Assembly (NCBI GenBank): GCA_017466495.1
Contig: JAFTUB010000187.1
Coordinates: 1 to 16,490 of the forward strand
Reading direction: 5' to 3'
Origin: Clostridia bacterium
Lineage (GTDB): Bacteria > Bacillota > Clostridia > Oscillospirales > CAG-272
Length of the DNA: 16,490 nt
The first letter of the stretch is position 1. Each line of letters opens with the position of its first letter. The translations under genes were made by a program, and so were the position numbers. Below, in pieces: positions 6,467 to 12,723 of the stretch. The notes below the pieces were generated by a model that saw only the letters and a program-made list of their open reading frames with translations, had not been told where the DNA came from and did no database searches.

Positions 6467-7768
6467 TCACCGCACGCGATTATCGATCACGCGCTTTGCC
6501 TTGCCCTGGAAGCGCTCCAGGGAACGGGGCTGAACCAGATTGATTTTGGCATCCAGTCCCAGCACCGTCTGCAGCTTGTGGTGCACCAGCTTCTGCAGCT
6601 TCTCCAGCTCGCCGAAGTGGTCCAGCAGCGCCGCATCGGTCACCTCAATGTTGATCTCGAAGGTGTCCATATAGTTCTTGGTACCCAACACAATCTGATA
6701 GTTGGCACCTACCTGGGGAATGGCGATCAGCACACTCTCGATCTGGCTGGGGAACACGTTGACACCCTTGATCTTGAGCATATCGTCGCTCCGTCCCGTG
6801 GGCTTTTCCATACGTGCATGGGTGCGGCCGCAGGCACAGGTGTCATAATGAATGCGGGTAATATCCTTGGTGCGGTAGCGCAGGAGAGGGATACCCTCCT
6901 TGGTGAGGGTGGTAACCACCAGCTCGCCCTGCTCGCCTCTGGGCAGAACCGCGCCCGACTCGGGATCAATGATCTCGGGCAGGAAGTGATCCTCGGCAAA
7001 GTGCATACCGCAGCGCTCGCGGCACTCACCCGATACGCCGGGGCCCATGAGCTCGCTCATGCCGTAGTTATCGGTGGCGAAAAGATTCCACGCCTGCTCA
7101 ATCTTCTCCCGCAGCTCAACCGTGCAGCCCTCCGAGCCGAACAGGCCGAGACGCACGTTCAGGGTACGGGGATCAATCCCGATGTCGCGGGCGACCTCGG
7201 AGATGTAGTAAGCGTAAGAAGGGGTCGAAACCAGTGCCGAGGTACCGAAGTCCTTCATGAGCATGATCTGCTTCTCGGTGTTGCCCGAGGAAGAAGGCAC
7301 AACCGTGGCACCGATCTTCTCCAAGCCATAGTGCAGACCCAGCGCACCGGTGAAGAGCCCATAGCCAAAGCAGATCTGAACGATATCATCCTCGGTTGCG
7401 CCCGCCGCCATGGTCAGACGAGCAACGCACTCGCTCCAGGTTTCCAGGTCCCGCTTGGTATAACCCACAACCGTGGGCTTACCGGTGGTACCCGACGACG
7501 CATGAATACGCACGATCTTCTTGCGGTCAACGGCAAAGAGACCGAAGGGATAGGTATCGCGGATATCCGCCTTGGTAGTATAGGGAATGTACTGAATGTC
7601 CGACAGGGTCTTAATCTTGTCCGCCGTCACCCCGGCCTCGGCCAGGCGTTTGTGGTAGAACGGCACATTGCGGTCGACGTAATCGACCAGGTGGCGAAGC
7701 CGCTCGAGCTGGATCGCCTCGATCTCCCGACGCGGCATTGTTTCTATGTCACGCTGAAAAAAATGCAT
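6467..7768 (-). CDS. paaK: Phenylacetate-CoA ligase family (AMP-forming), copy 2
   Basis: A 433-residue paralogue of the ligase at 2713-4020, with the same layout. ATP loop SSGTTGK is at 91-97, YGMSE at 235-239, RSDDMLKIKGVNVFP at 326-340, and the likely catalytic lysine K423 in FQGKAKRV. The conserved Cys/His set C249, H256, C311 and C313 is kept, with an extra C253 that copy 1 lacks. It would convert an arylacetate to its CoA thioester, or work near equilibrium on the IorAB product. I place the start at ATG 7768 because GAGG lies eight bases upstream, the resulting N-terminus (MHFFQRDIETMPRREIE) aligns with copy 1, and the longer frame to 7828 overlaps the -10 box at 7800-7805. It is the first gene of the paaK-iorAB-paaK run. 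Two diverged copies suggest different aryl substrates. Confidence 0.92.
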   Translation of the reverse strand: MHFFQRDIETMPRREIEAIQLERLRHLVDYVDRNVPFYHKRLAEAGVTADKIKTLSDIQYIPYTTKADIRDTYPFGLFAVDRKKIVRIHASSGTTGKPTVVGYTKRDLETWSECVARLTMAAGATEDDIVQICFGYGLFTGALGLHYGLEKIGATVVPSSSGNTEKQIMLMKDFGTSALVSTPSYAYYISEVARDIGIDPRTLNVRLGLFGSEGCTVELREKIEQAWNLFATDNYGMSELMGPGVSGECRERCGMHFAEDHFLPEIIDPESGAVLPRGEQGELVVTTLTKEGIPLLRYRTKDITRIHYDTCACGRTHARMEKPTGRSDDMLKIKGVNVFPSQIESVLIAIPQVGANYQIVLGTKNYMDTFEINIEVTDAALLDHFGELEKLQKLVHHKLQTVLGLDAKINLVQPRSLERFQGKAKRVIDNRVR

Positions 7769-7799
7769 TGCAGCTGCCTCGCTTTTTTGTATTTTGTCC

Positions 7800-7828
7800 A
7801 TTATATCATTTCCGCGGATATTTTGCAA
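7800..7828 (-). promoter_or_regulatory. Sigma-A promoter of paaK-2
   Basis: On the minus strand: TTGCAA (7823-7828, 4 of 6) and a perfect TATAAT (7800-7805), 17 bp apart. Initiation near 7793 would give a leader of about 25 bases before ATG 7768. This is the only good promoter I see for the whole paaK-2/iorAB/paaK-1 run. Confidence 0.8.
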
Positions 7829-7890
7829 GCAATTTCGATATTTTCCTGTTCAAAATGAAAATTTTGCATACAAATACTGTGACGCGCCAC

Positions 7891-7919
7891 AAAAAATGCC
7901 GCGCCAAACGGCGCGGCAT
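7891..7919 (-). terminator. Intrinsic terminator of the phosphatase-fold gene
   Basis: A 10-bp perfect GC-rich stem (ATGCCGCGCC 7896-7905, GGCGCGGCAT 7910-7919) with a four-base loop is followed on the minus strand by six uridines (7891-7896 on the complement, overlapping the stem end). It lies 15 bases after the stop at 7935, and isolates paaK-2 from the upstream gene. Confidence 0.92.
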
Positions 7920-7934
7920 CAAAACAAACTTATT

Positions 7935-8627
7935 TTACTGCAAGGTAAGATCGCACCAGATCATTTCGTGATCCGAATGCCCCACCTCAAGCATCCCCCA
8001 TTCACCAATCCGCCAGCCCTTCGACAGCACGATGTTGTCGATGGCCTTTCTGCCGCGGAAGGAGGGGAGATAATTGTCTGCCCGGTTCAGCATGACTGCT
8101 GCGCCGAGAGGGGAAAACTCTGCAAAATCATCGGTATTGAAATCCCCGGTCAAAACCCAGGGCTCGTCCTTCGGCAGCATCTCTGCCACCTGCACAAACT
8201 GCACATCCCGCAGCGACTTTTCCTCAAAGGAAAGGTGGGTGTTGAAGAAATGGATCGCCCTCTCTCCCAACATCATCACCGCGTGGCCGATGGCGCGCTG
8301 CTCCTTCGTTCCCGAAAAAAGCGGAGTTACCGAAAAAGAGACAAAGGGCAGTCGGGAGAGAATCCCCGTGCCGTACTCCCCCTCACCCAGGGGAATTCCC
8401 CGAGCAAAGGCATGAGCAGGCATCCCCGACGCCGCCGACAGCTCAGCCATGGTGTCGATACCACCTGACCGGGCGGCACCGATATCCACCTCCTGCAGTC
8501 CCACAATGTCAATCCCCAGCCCCGTGATATCGTCGGCCAGGACCTGCATATTCATCTGCACATCGGCGCCGTGGCGGATGTTGTAGGATGCAACCCGCAG
8601 GCCCGATGAAAACGCTTTTTTCTCCAT
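7935..8627 (-). CDS. Endonuclease/exonuclease/phosphatase-fold metal-dependent hydrolase
   Basis: A 230-residue cytoplasmic protein of the DNase I/ExoIII/sphingomyelinase-like fold, complete and compact. Catalytic positions are visible in order: N16 (ASYNIRHG), metal-binding E46 (GLQEVD), N129 and H131 (FFNTHLS), GDFN at 161-164 (D162, N164), D197 (AIDNIV), and D219/H220 (HSDHEM). The fold cleaves phosphodiesters or phosphomonoesters; the substrate (nucleic acid, phospholipid or sugar phosphate) cannot be told. I use ATG 8627, with GGAGG five bases upstream (8633-8637). The ATG immediately before it is too close to that site, and the longer frame to 8672 would run through the terminator at 8638-8670. 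It follows the transketolase genes on the same strand but beyond their terminator, so it is likely expressed by read-through or from an unseen promoter. Confidence 0.88.
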   Translation of the reverse strand: MEKKAFSSGLRVASYNIRHGADVQMNMQVLADDITGLGIDIVGLQEVDIGAARSGGIDTMAELSAASGMPAHAFARGIPLGEGEYGTGILSRLPFVSFSVTPLFSGTKEQRAIGHAVMMLGERAIHFFNTHLSFEEKSLRDVQFVQVAEMLPKDEPWVLTGDFNTDDFAEFSPLGAAVMLNRADNYLPSFRGRKAIDNIVLSKGWRIGEWGMLEVGHSDHEMIWCDLTLQ

Positions 8628-8637
8628 CATTGCCTCC

Positions 8638-8670
8638 AAAAAGGCCGCGGAGAAAAACTCCTCCGCGGCC
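8638..8670 (-). terminator. Terminator of the transketolase genes, abutting the next ribosome binding site
   Basis: A 10-bp perfect stem (GGCCGCGGAG 8643-8652, CTCCGCGGCC 8661-8670) with an eight-base loop is followed on the minus strand by five uridines (8638-8642). It starts 12 bases past the stop at 8683. The uridine run is immediately followed by GGAGG (8633-8637), the ribosome binding site of the gene at 7935-8627. Confidence 0.9.
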
Positions 8671-8682
8671 AAAAAGTGAAAA

Positions 8683-9627
8683 TTATTTCTTCATTGCGAT
8701 GGCAGCCTTAGCCTTTGCCACAATATTTGCGGGGGTCAAGCCGTAGTACTCAAGGAGTGCGGGAACCTTGCCGGAACGGCCGAAGGTATCCTCAACACCG
8801 ACACGCATCATGGGCACGGGGCAAGCCTCGCAGAGGCACTCCGCCACAGCGGAACCCAGACCGCCGATGATGTTATGCTCCTCAGCAACAACCAGCGCAC
8901 CGGTGTCGCGGGCAGCGGCCAGAACGATCTCGCGATCAAGGGGCTTGATGGTGTGAATGTTGATCACACGGGCATCGATGCCCTCAGCAGCGAGGGTTGC
9001 ACGAGCGGAGAGAGCCATGTCAACCATAACGCCGGTGGCGATGATGGTTACATCCTTACCCTCAGCCAGCTGAACACCCTTACCCCACTCGAACTTGTAG
9101 GTAGCGGCATCGTTGAATACCGGAATAGCCAGACGGCCAAAGCGCAGGTAAACAGGGCCGACATAGTTGATGGCAGCCTCAACCGCAGCGCGAGCCTCAA
9201 CGGCATCGGCGGGGTTGATGATGGTCATGCCGGGGATGGAACGCATGGTAGCCAGGTCCTCGTTGCACTGGTGGGTAGCACCGTCCTCACCAACGGTAAT
9301 ACCGGCATGGGTAGCGCCGATCTTTACGTTGAGGTGAGGGTAACCGATGGAGTTACGGATCTGCTCGAAGGCACGGCCTGCGGCGAACATGGCGAAGGTG
9401 GAAGCGAAGGGGATCTTACCTGCAGCGGCAAGACCTGCTGCCACGGACATCATATTGCCCTCGGCAATACCGCAGTCGAAGAAACGCTCGGGGAACTTTT
9501 TCTTGAAAACGCCGGTCTTGGTAGCGGCGGCGAGGTCAGCATCAAGCACCACAAAATTCGGATATTTTTCGCCAAACTCTGCCAGCGCGTTGCCGTAGGC
9601 CTCTCTGGTTGCAATCTTTTCAGCCAT
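8683..9627 (-). CDS. Transketolase, C-terminal subunit
   Basis: A 314-residue protein carrying the pyrimidine-binding and C-terminal domains of transketolase. The catalytic glutamate lies in CGIAEGNM (E56 of GIAEGNM 53-59); EDGATHQ is at 114-120 and EEHNIIGGLGSAVAE at 249-263. With the N-terminal subunit it transfers two-carbon ketol units between sugar phosphates, needing TPP and Mg, in the non-oxidative pentose phosphate pathway. The split form is common in Clostridia and archaea. ATG 9627 is preferred, nine bases after AAGGAAGG (9637-9644); the in-frame TTG at 9633 is only three bases from that site. It is the second gene of the pair, 23 bases after its partner. A related dihydroxyacetone or DXP-synthase-like role is less likely. 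Confidence 0.93.
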   Translation of the reverse strand: MAEKIATREAYGNALAEFGEKYPNFVVLDADLAAATKTGVFKKKFPERFFDCGIAEGNMMSVAAGLAAAGKIPFASTFAMFAAGRAFEQIRNSIGYPHLNVKIGATHAGITVGEDGATHQCNEDLATMRSIPGMTIINPADAVEARAAVEAAINYVGPVYLRFGRLAIPVFNDAATYKFEWGKGVQLAEGKDVTIIATGVMVDMALSARATLAAEGIDARVINIHTIKPLDREIVLAAARDTGALVVAEEHNIIGGLGSAVAECLCEACPVPMMRVGVEDTFGRSGKVPALLEYYGLTPANIVAKAKAAIAMKK

Positions 9628-9650
9628 TGTCAAATACCTTCCTTTCGTGA

Positions 9651-10484
9651 TTACTCTGCGACTGCTGCCTTGATCTCGGCAACAGCCTGTGCATACTGCT
9701 CGGCATTGGGTGCGGTACCGTGCCAGGAAGCCTGGTTCTCCATGAAGGAGACGCCCTTACCCTTGGTGGTGGTAGCGATGATGGCGGTGGGCTTACCCTT
9801 GCAGGCCTTGGCAGCATCAAACGCAGCGGCGATCTGCTCAAAATCGTGACCGTCGATGGAAATTACGTTCCAACCGAAGGCCTCGAGCTTCTTGTCATAG
9901 GGAGTGGGATTCATTACATCCACAATGGCACCGTCAATCTGCAGGCCGTTCCAGTCGATGACGATGCAGAGGTTGTCCAGCTTGTAGTGCGCACCGAACA
10001 TCAGTGCCTCCCAAACCTGACCCTCCTGGGTCTCGCCGTCACCCAGCATAGCGTAGGTGCGGTAATCCTTGCCGTCGATCTTGGCAGCCAGTGCCATACC
10101 GCAGGCAGCGGAAATGCCCAGGCCGAGAGAACCGGTGGTCATCTCAACGCCGGGAATGTGCTTCATATCGGGATGGCCCTGCAGAATGCTGTCTACCTGA
10201 CGGAAGGTCTTGAGCAGATCCACGTCGAAGTAGCCGCGGTTTGCCAGCACAGAGTAAAGTGCGGGAGCGGTATGCCCCTTGGACAGAACGAGACGGTCAC
10301 GTCCCTCCATCTTGGGCTCTGCGGGGTTGATGTTCATCTCTTCAAAATAGAGATAGGTCAGAATATCGGTAATCGAGAGCGAGCCGCCGGGATGACCGGA
10401 GCTGGCGCTGAAAACCGCCTCAAGCACACCGAGACGAACCTTCGCGGCGGTCTGCTTCAGGGCTTTGATTTTAGCCTGTTCCAT
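9651..10484 (-). CDS. Transketolase, N-terminal subunit
   Basis: A 277-residue TPP-binding half of a split transketolase (277 + 314 residues approximates a short full-length enzyme). Motifs: SSGHPGGSLS at 28-37, SKGHTAPALY at 68-77, GSLGLGIS at 118-125, and the TPP/Mg motif GDGETQEGQVWEA (148-160) ending in DWNG (177-180). It forms a heterotetramer with the C-terminal subunit encoded 23 bases downstream and acts in the pentose phosphate pathway. The start ATG 10484 has AGGAGG six bases upstream. A full consensus promoter at 10540-10568 drives the pair, and the terminator is at 8638-8670, giving a two-gene unit of about 1.9 kb. Confidence 0.95.
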   Translation of the reverse strand: MEQAKIKALKQTAAKVRLGVLEAVFSASSGHPGGSLSITDILTYLYFEEMNINPAEPKMEGRDRLVLSKGHTAPALYSVLANRGYFDVDLLKTFRQVDSILQGHPDMKHIPGVEMTTGSLGLGISAACGMALAAKIDGKDYRTYAMLGDGETQEGQVWEALMFGAHYKLDNLCIVIDWNGLQIDGAIVDVMNPTPYDKKLEAFGWNVISIDGHDFEQIAAAFDAAKACKGKPTAIIATTTKGKGVSFMENQASWHGTAPNAEQYAQAVAEIKAAVAE

Positions 10485-10539
10485 GAATATCCTCCTGTTT
10501 TATTCCGATCCTTTTGAGGTCGAAAATTATTCACATATT

Positions 10540-10568
10540 ATTATAGCGCAAAAAGCCGGCATTGTCAA
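10540..10568 (-). promoter_or_regulatory. Perfect consensus sigma-A promoter of the transketolase genes
   Basis: On the minus strand: TTGACA (10563-10568) and TATAAT (10540-10545), both 6 of 6, exactly 17 bp apart. Initiation near 10533 leaves a leader of about 50 bases. The TGA stop of the preceding gene (10565-10567) lies inside the -35 box. Such a promoter predicts strong constitutive expression. Confidence 0.93.
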
Positions 10569-10954
10569 GGCAAATCTTGCCGCCTTTTTGATTTTGTCGG
10601 TTTTTGCCGCTTCGGGGGAAGAAGGTATCCACCCGGCATTTTCCAATGCTGTTCCCACATTTCCTCAGCCAGCGGCCTTCCGCGGAAGCACAGGCGGAAA
10701 TGCACCCCTACGCCGATCTCCCGCTCTCCGCCCTCGGCATCACAGCAAAGGGAGGCATAATACCGACCCGGAGACAATTCTTCCGTCATGCCTTCACAGC
10801 GGGTAAACCAAGCCTCCGCTGCCTGCCGATAGAAGCGGTTGAAACGCACCGCTCCCCTGCCCTCCTCCGGGAGTGCGGGCACCGCAGTTTCGGCGTAAAG
10901 GATCACCTCTCCCCCCATAAACCGGCGCACCTCCCGATTGATTCTGATCTCCAT
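10565..10954 (-). CDS. Hypothetical protein, 129 residues
   Basis: I do not recognise the family. It is a small soluble protein with no signal peptide or membrane segment. Visible features are a central NRFYRQAAEAWF segment, a Cys pair in YASLCCDAEGG, a run of alternating hydrophobic residues (REIGVGVHFRLCFRGRPL) typical of beta strands, and a strongly basic C-terminal tail (KRQKPTKSKRRQ). I start it at ATG 10954, seven bases after GGAGG (10962-10966); an in-frame ATG at 10960 is too close to that site, and the longer frame to 11092 runs back through the terminator at 11008-11045. It sits between the folT terminator and the transketolase promoter. No terminator of its own follows, so its transcript probably runs on into the transketolase genes. 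No clear promoter was seen. Confidence 0.7.
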   Translation of the reverse strand: MEIRINREVRRFMGGEVILYAETAVPALPEEGRGAVRFNRFYRQAAEAWFTRCEGMTEELSPGRYYASLCCDAEGGEREIGVGVHFRLCFRGRPLAEEMWEQHWKMPGGYLLPPKRQKPTKSKRRQDLP

Positions 10955-11007
10955 CCTCATCCCTCCCCTGCCAATGTATGTCCGGGGAAGGGATATCATG
11001 ACAGACG

Positions 11008-11045
11008 AAAAAAGGGCATTGCGCCGATTCACGCAATCCCCTTTT
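11008..11045 (-). terminator. Intrinsic terminator of folT
   Basis: A 14-bp stem with one mismatch (11010-11023 with 11032-11045; arm AAAAGGGCATTGCG) and an eight-base loop is followed on the minus strand by six uridines. It lies about 65 bases after the folT stop at 11111. Confidence 0.88.
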
Positions 11046-11110
11046 ACGCTTTGTATCTTCAAAAACGGTTTTTGCTGTCTTCTCTGTGACAAATCGGCAA
11101 ACCGGTTCGA

Positions 11111-11821
11111 TCATTTCTGCAGTTTCCACACCACATAGGCAGCCAGAGCGACAATGCCCACCACACCGATGATCACGGTGGTGACAATGTCCCGCCGGGT
11201 CATGGAAAATTCCGCCTCGGGGGAGATGATCTTCGCCCGCTTGAGCAGGGGCATCATCCGGCCGAGGAAAATGATCAGCACCGCCACCTCAAGGGGAAGC
11301 AGGGCGGCATTTTTGACTGCGGCAAGACCGACGTAGTACCAATACCCCTTTCCCACCATGATCTGCCGCCACACTGAGCCCAGGAAAACATTGACCGCCG
11401 TGCTCACCGCCAGTTTGGCCAGCGCCGTCCGCAAAACGGTGATCCGCTTCGCCCGATAGAAGAAGAGGGCAAAGATCACACAGGAGCAGATGGAGGAAAT
11501 GGCATACCCGAAGAAGTAGCCTCCTGCCAGGTTGCCCCCCAACAGAAAGCCGATGGTATCAATCAGAAAGCCTGCGGGAATGGCCAGCACAGGCCCGCAC
11601 ACCATAGCACACAGGGCAACGGCAAAGAAGGAAAACTTGATCTGCAGCACATTGGCATTGACGATGGGGATAAAGAAAATGTCCAATATCCCGCAGATGG
11701 CCACCAGAATGGCCGTCAGAGTGATCATTTTCAGCGAGCGGCACTCGCCAAGGGCAAGACGCCAGTAAGATGGCGTCAGGGGCGTGCGGAACAGGGTCAG
11801 ATCGCGTGTGTTTTTCTTCAT
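11111..11821 (-). CDS. folT: Folate ECF transporter, substrate-binding S component
   Basis: A 236-residue integral membrane protein with about six hydrophobic segments. The N-terminal TPLTPSYWRLALGE (13-26), the following strongly hydrophobic first helix, and the KNAALLPLE motif (170-178) are characteristic of FolT, the folate-binding S component that docks on the shared EcfAA'T energising module (not in this window). An additional C-terminal hydrophobic helix (about 213-233) after a charged loop is more than the usual six. The start ATG 11821 has GGGAGG (11829-11834) seven bases upstream; an in-frame TTG at 11836 overlaps that site and is rejected. The THF riboswitch upstream independently supports folate as the substrate. 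Confidence 0.92.
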   Translation of the reverse strand: MKKNTRDLTLFRTPLTPSYWRLALGECRSLKMITLTAILVAICGILDIFFIPIVNANVLQIKFSFFAVALCAMVCGPVLAIPAGFLIDTIGFLLGGNLAGGYFFGYAISSICSCVIFALFFYRAKRITVLRTALAKLAVSTAVNVFLGSVWRQIMVGKGYWYYVGLAAVKNAALLPLEVAVLIIFLGRMMPLLKRAKIISPEAEFSMTRRDIVTTVIIGVVGIVALAAYVVWKLQK

Positions 11822-11825
11822 CAAA

Positions 11826-11871
11826 ATACCTCCCAAAATTCAGACAGGTATCCTGTGCAGCATTCGGGAGG
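11826..11871 (-). promoter_or_regulatory. Putative expression platform: SD-sequestering elements of the folT leader
   Basis: The folT Shine-Dalgarno GGGAGG (minus strand, 11829-11834) is perfectly complementary to CCTCCC at 11866-11871. Separately, ATACCT (11846-11851) can pair with AGGTAT (11826-11831), which also covers part of the ribosome binding site. A small hairpin ACAGG-ATA-CCTGT (11844-11856) competes with the second pairing. No uridine run precedes the gene, so control is predicted to be at translation. The pairings are seen; their use is inference. Confidence 0.6.
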
Positions 11872-11885
11872 ATGGCTCCGTTATG

Positions 11886-11996
11886 ATACAGCGGGATGCG
11901 GGGAATGCACCGCGGGACCGTTTGGCGGTCCTATCTTCGTCCGTGCGGCAACTCCCCGTCCGCTCGGCACTAAACGCGCATTCGCCTACTCTGTGT
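11886..11996 (-). promoter_or_regulatory. Tetrahydrofolate (THF) riboswitch aptamer
   Basis: The folT leader carries the hallmarks of the folate-sensing THF aptamer. Reading the minus strand, AGAGTAG (11986-11992) opens the core, followed by GCGCGTTTAGTGCC, then GGGGAGTTGCC, GGACGAAG, a GGACCG/CGGTCC hairpin (11915-11931), and finally GCGGTG and CCCCGCATCCCGCTGT. Closing-stem complementarity ACAG/CTGT and the long-range GAATGC/GCATTC pairing are present. Location and gene partner match the known class, which turns folate uptake down when THF is plentiful. Confidence 0.92.
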
Positions 11997-12006
11997 AGTT
12001 TTTTAT

Positions 12007-12035
12007 AGTATAGCACAAACGCTCCCGTCTGACAA
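12007..12035 (-). promoter_or_regulatory. Sigma-A promoter of the folT riboswitch transcript
   Basis: On the minus strand: TTGTCA (12030-12035, 5 of 6) and TATACT (12007-12012, 5 of 6) with a 17-bp spacer. Initiation near 12000 begins right before the THF aptamer and gives a leader of about 180 bases. It is divergent from the phosphopantetheinyl transferase promoter. The 302-base stretch without a coding gene (11822-12123) is fully accounted for by the riboswitch and these two promoters. Confidence 0.88.
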
Positions 12036-12067
12036 GGGGGAAAGTGAAATTTTCCGCATTTTTTCTC

Positions 12068-12096
12068 TTGCGGGAACGGCGGATCTGTGCTATACT
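12068..12096 (+). promoter_or_regulatory. Probable promoter of the phosphopantetheinyl transferase gene
   Basis: TTGCGG (12068-12073, 3 of 6) and TATACT (12091-12096, 5 of 6), 17 bp apart. Initiation near 12103 would leave about 20 bases to the ATG, enough for the ribosome binding site GGAGG at 12113-12117. The weak -35 suggests modest expression. Confidence 0.6.
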
Positions 12097-12123
12097 GAAG
12101 AAAAGCAAGGAAGGAGGGATACG

Positions 12124-12678
12124 ATGCCGGCGATTCATCTGTACGTCTGCCGCGATTTTTCCGAGAAAACGGCTGGTGAGTCCCATCGGCTTCTGCAGAA
12201 AGCTGCGACAGCATACTGCACCGGGATTGGCCGTTCCCTGCCCGACCTCACCCTTGAGTGCACCGAAGGAGGAAAGCCTTTCTTCCTCCACGCGCCCGAT
12301 CTGCTCTTTTCCATCAGCCACAGCGGTGGAATCTGGATCTGCGCCTTTTCTGCCGCGCCTGTGGGCATCGACCTGCAGCAGATCAAGCCCCTCCGGGCAG
12401 ACGGCATCGCCCACCGTTTCTTCCATCCCGACGAGATTGCCTACCTTGATGCGCATCCCGACAAATTTTTCGCCCTGTGGACAGCGAAGGAAAGCTATGT
12501 CAAGCTCACCGGGCAGGGGGTTGCCGCCGGATTCTCCCGGGTTTCGGTGATCTCCCGCAGGGAATTTTCCCCTCCGCCTCCGGCCCGTGCCATGGTGCAC
12601 ATTCCCTTTGATGAAGGATATGCCCTTTGCCTGTGCGGGGACACAGCGGAATTCTGTCTCCAAGAACTGACTCCTTAA
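12124..12678 (+). CDS. 4'-phosphopantetheinyl transferase, Sfp type
   Basis: A 184-residue protein that moves the phosphopantetheine arm of CoA onto a serine of a carrier protein (acyl, peptidyl or aryl carrier). Ordered family motifs: GGKPFF (49-54), FSISHSG (62-68), VGIDLQQI (80-87, with D83), RFFHPDE (98-104), and the signature W119..K122-E123-S in ALWTAKESYVKLTG. It is shorter than Sfp itself (about 224 residues), mainly at the N-terminus. Position 85 is Gln where Sfp has a metal-binding Glu. ATG 12124 has a GGAGG ribosome binding site six bases upstream. No polyketide, peptide-synthetase or fatty-acid gene is nearby, so the carrier partner is unknown; it could be the housekeeping transferase. 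It is monocistronic, ending at the shared terminator 12680-12723. Confidence 0.93.
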   Translation: MPAIHLYVCRDFSEKTAGESHRLLQKAATAYCTGIGRSLPDLTLECTEGGKPFFLHAPDLLFSISHSGGIWICAFSAAPVGIDLQQIKPLRADGIAHRFFHPDEIAYLDAHPDKFFALWTAKESYVKLTGQGVAAGFSRVSVISRREFSPPPPARAMVHIPFDEGYALCLCGDTAEFCLQELTP

Positions 12679-12679
12679 A

Positions 12680-12723
12680 GAAAAGCGGTTCCGCGCATCA
12701 GCGCGGCACCGCTTTTTCTTTTT
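12680..12723. terminator. Bidirectional terminator between the transferase and the peptidase gene
   Basis: A long stem (12681-12696 with 12701-12716, one T/C mismatch, core GCGGTTCCGCGC) with loop ATCA is flanked by T-rich tails on both strands (TTTTTCTTTTT on plus, TTTTCTTTAA on minus). It sits between converging genes whose stops are at 12678 and 12722. Confidence 0.92.

Noticed and set aside
6449..7858. 469-codon plus-strand open frame opposite paaK-2
   Set aside because: Antisense shadow caused by GC-biased codons; it crosses the inverted repeat and the paaK-2 promoter.
12044..12550. 168-codon plus-strand frame overlapping the transferase
   Set aside because: Arg/Pro/Ser-rich out-of-frame reading of the real gene, starting upstream of its promoter.
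11986..12663. 225-codon minus-strand open frame opposite the phosphopantetheinyl transferase
   Set aside because: It overlaps the folT promoter and the transferase gene and shows no family motif.
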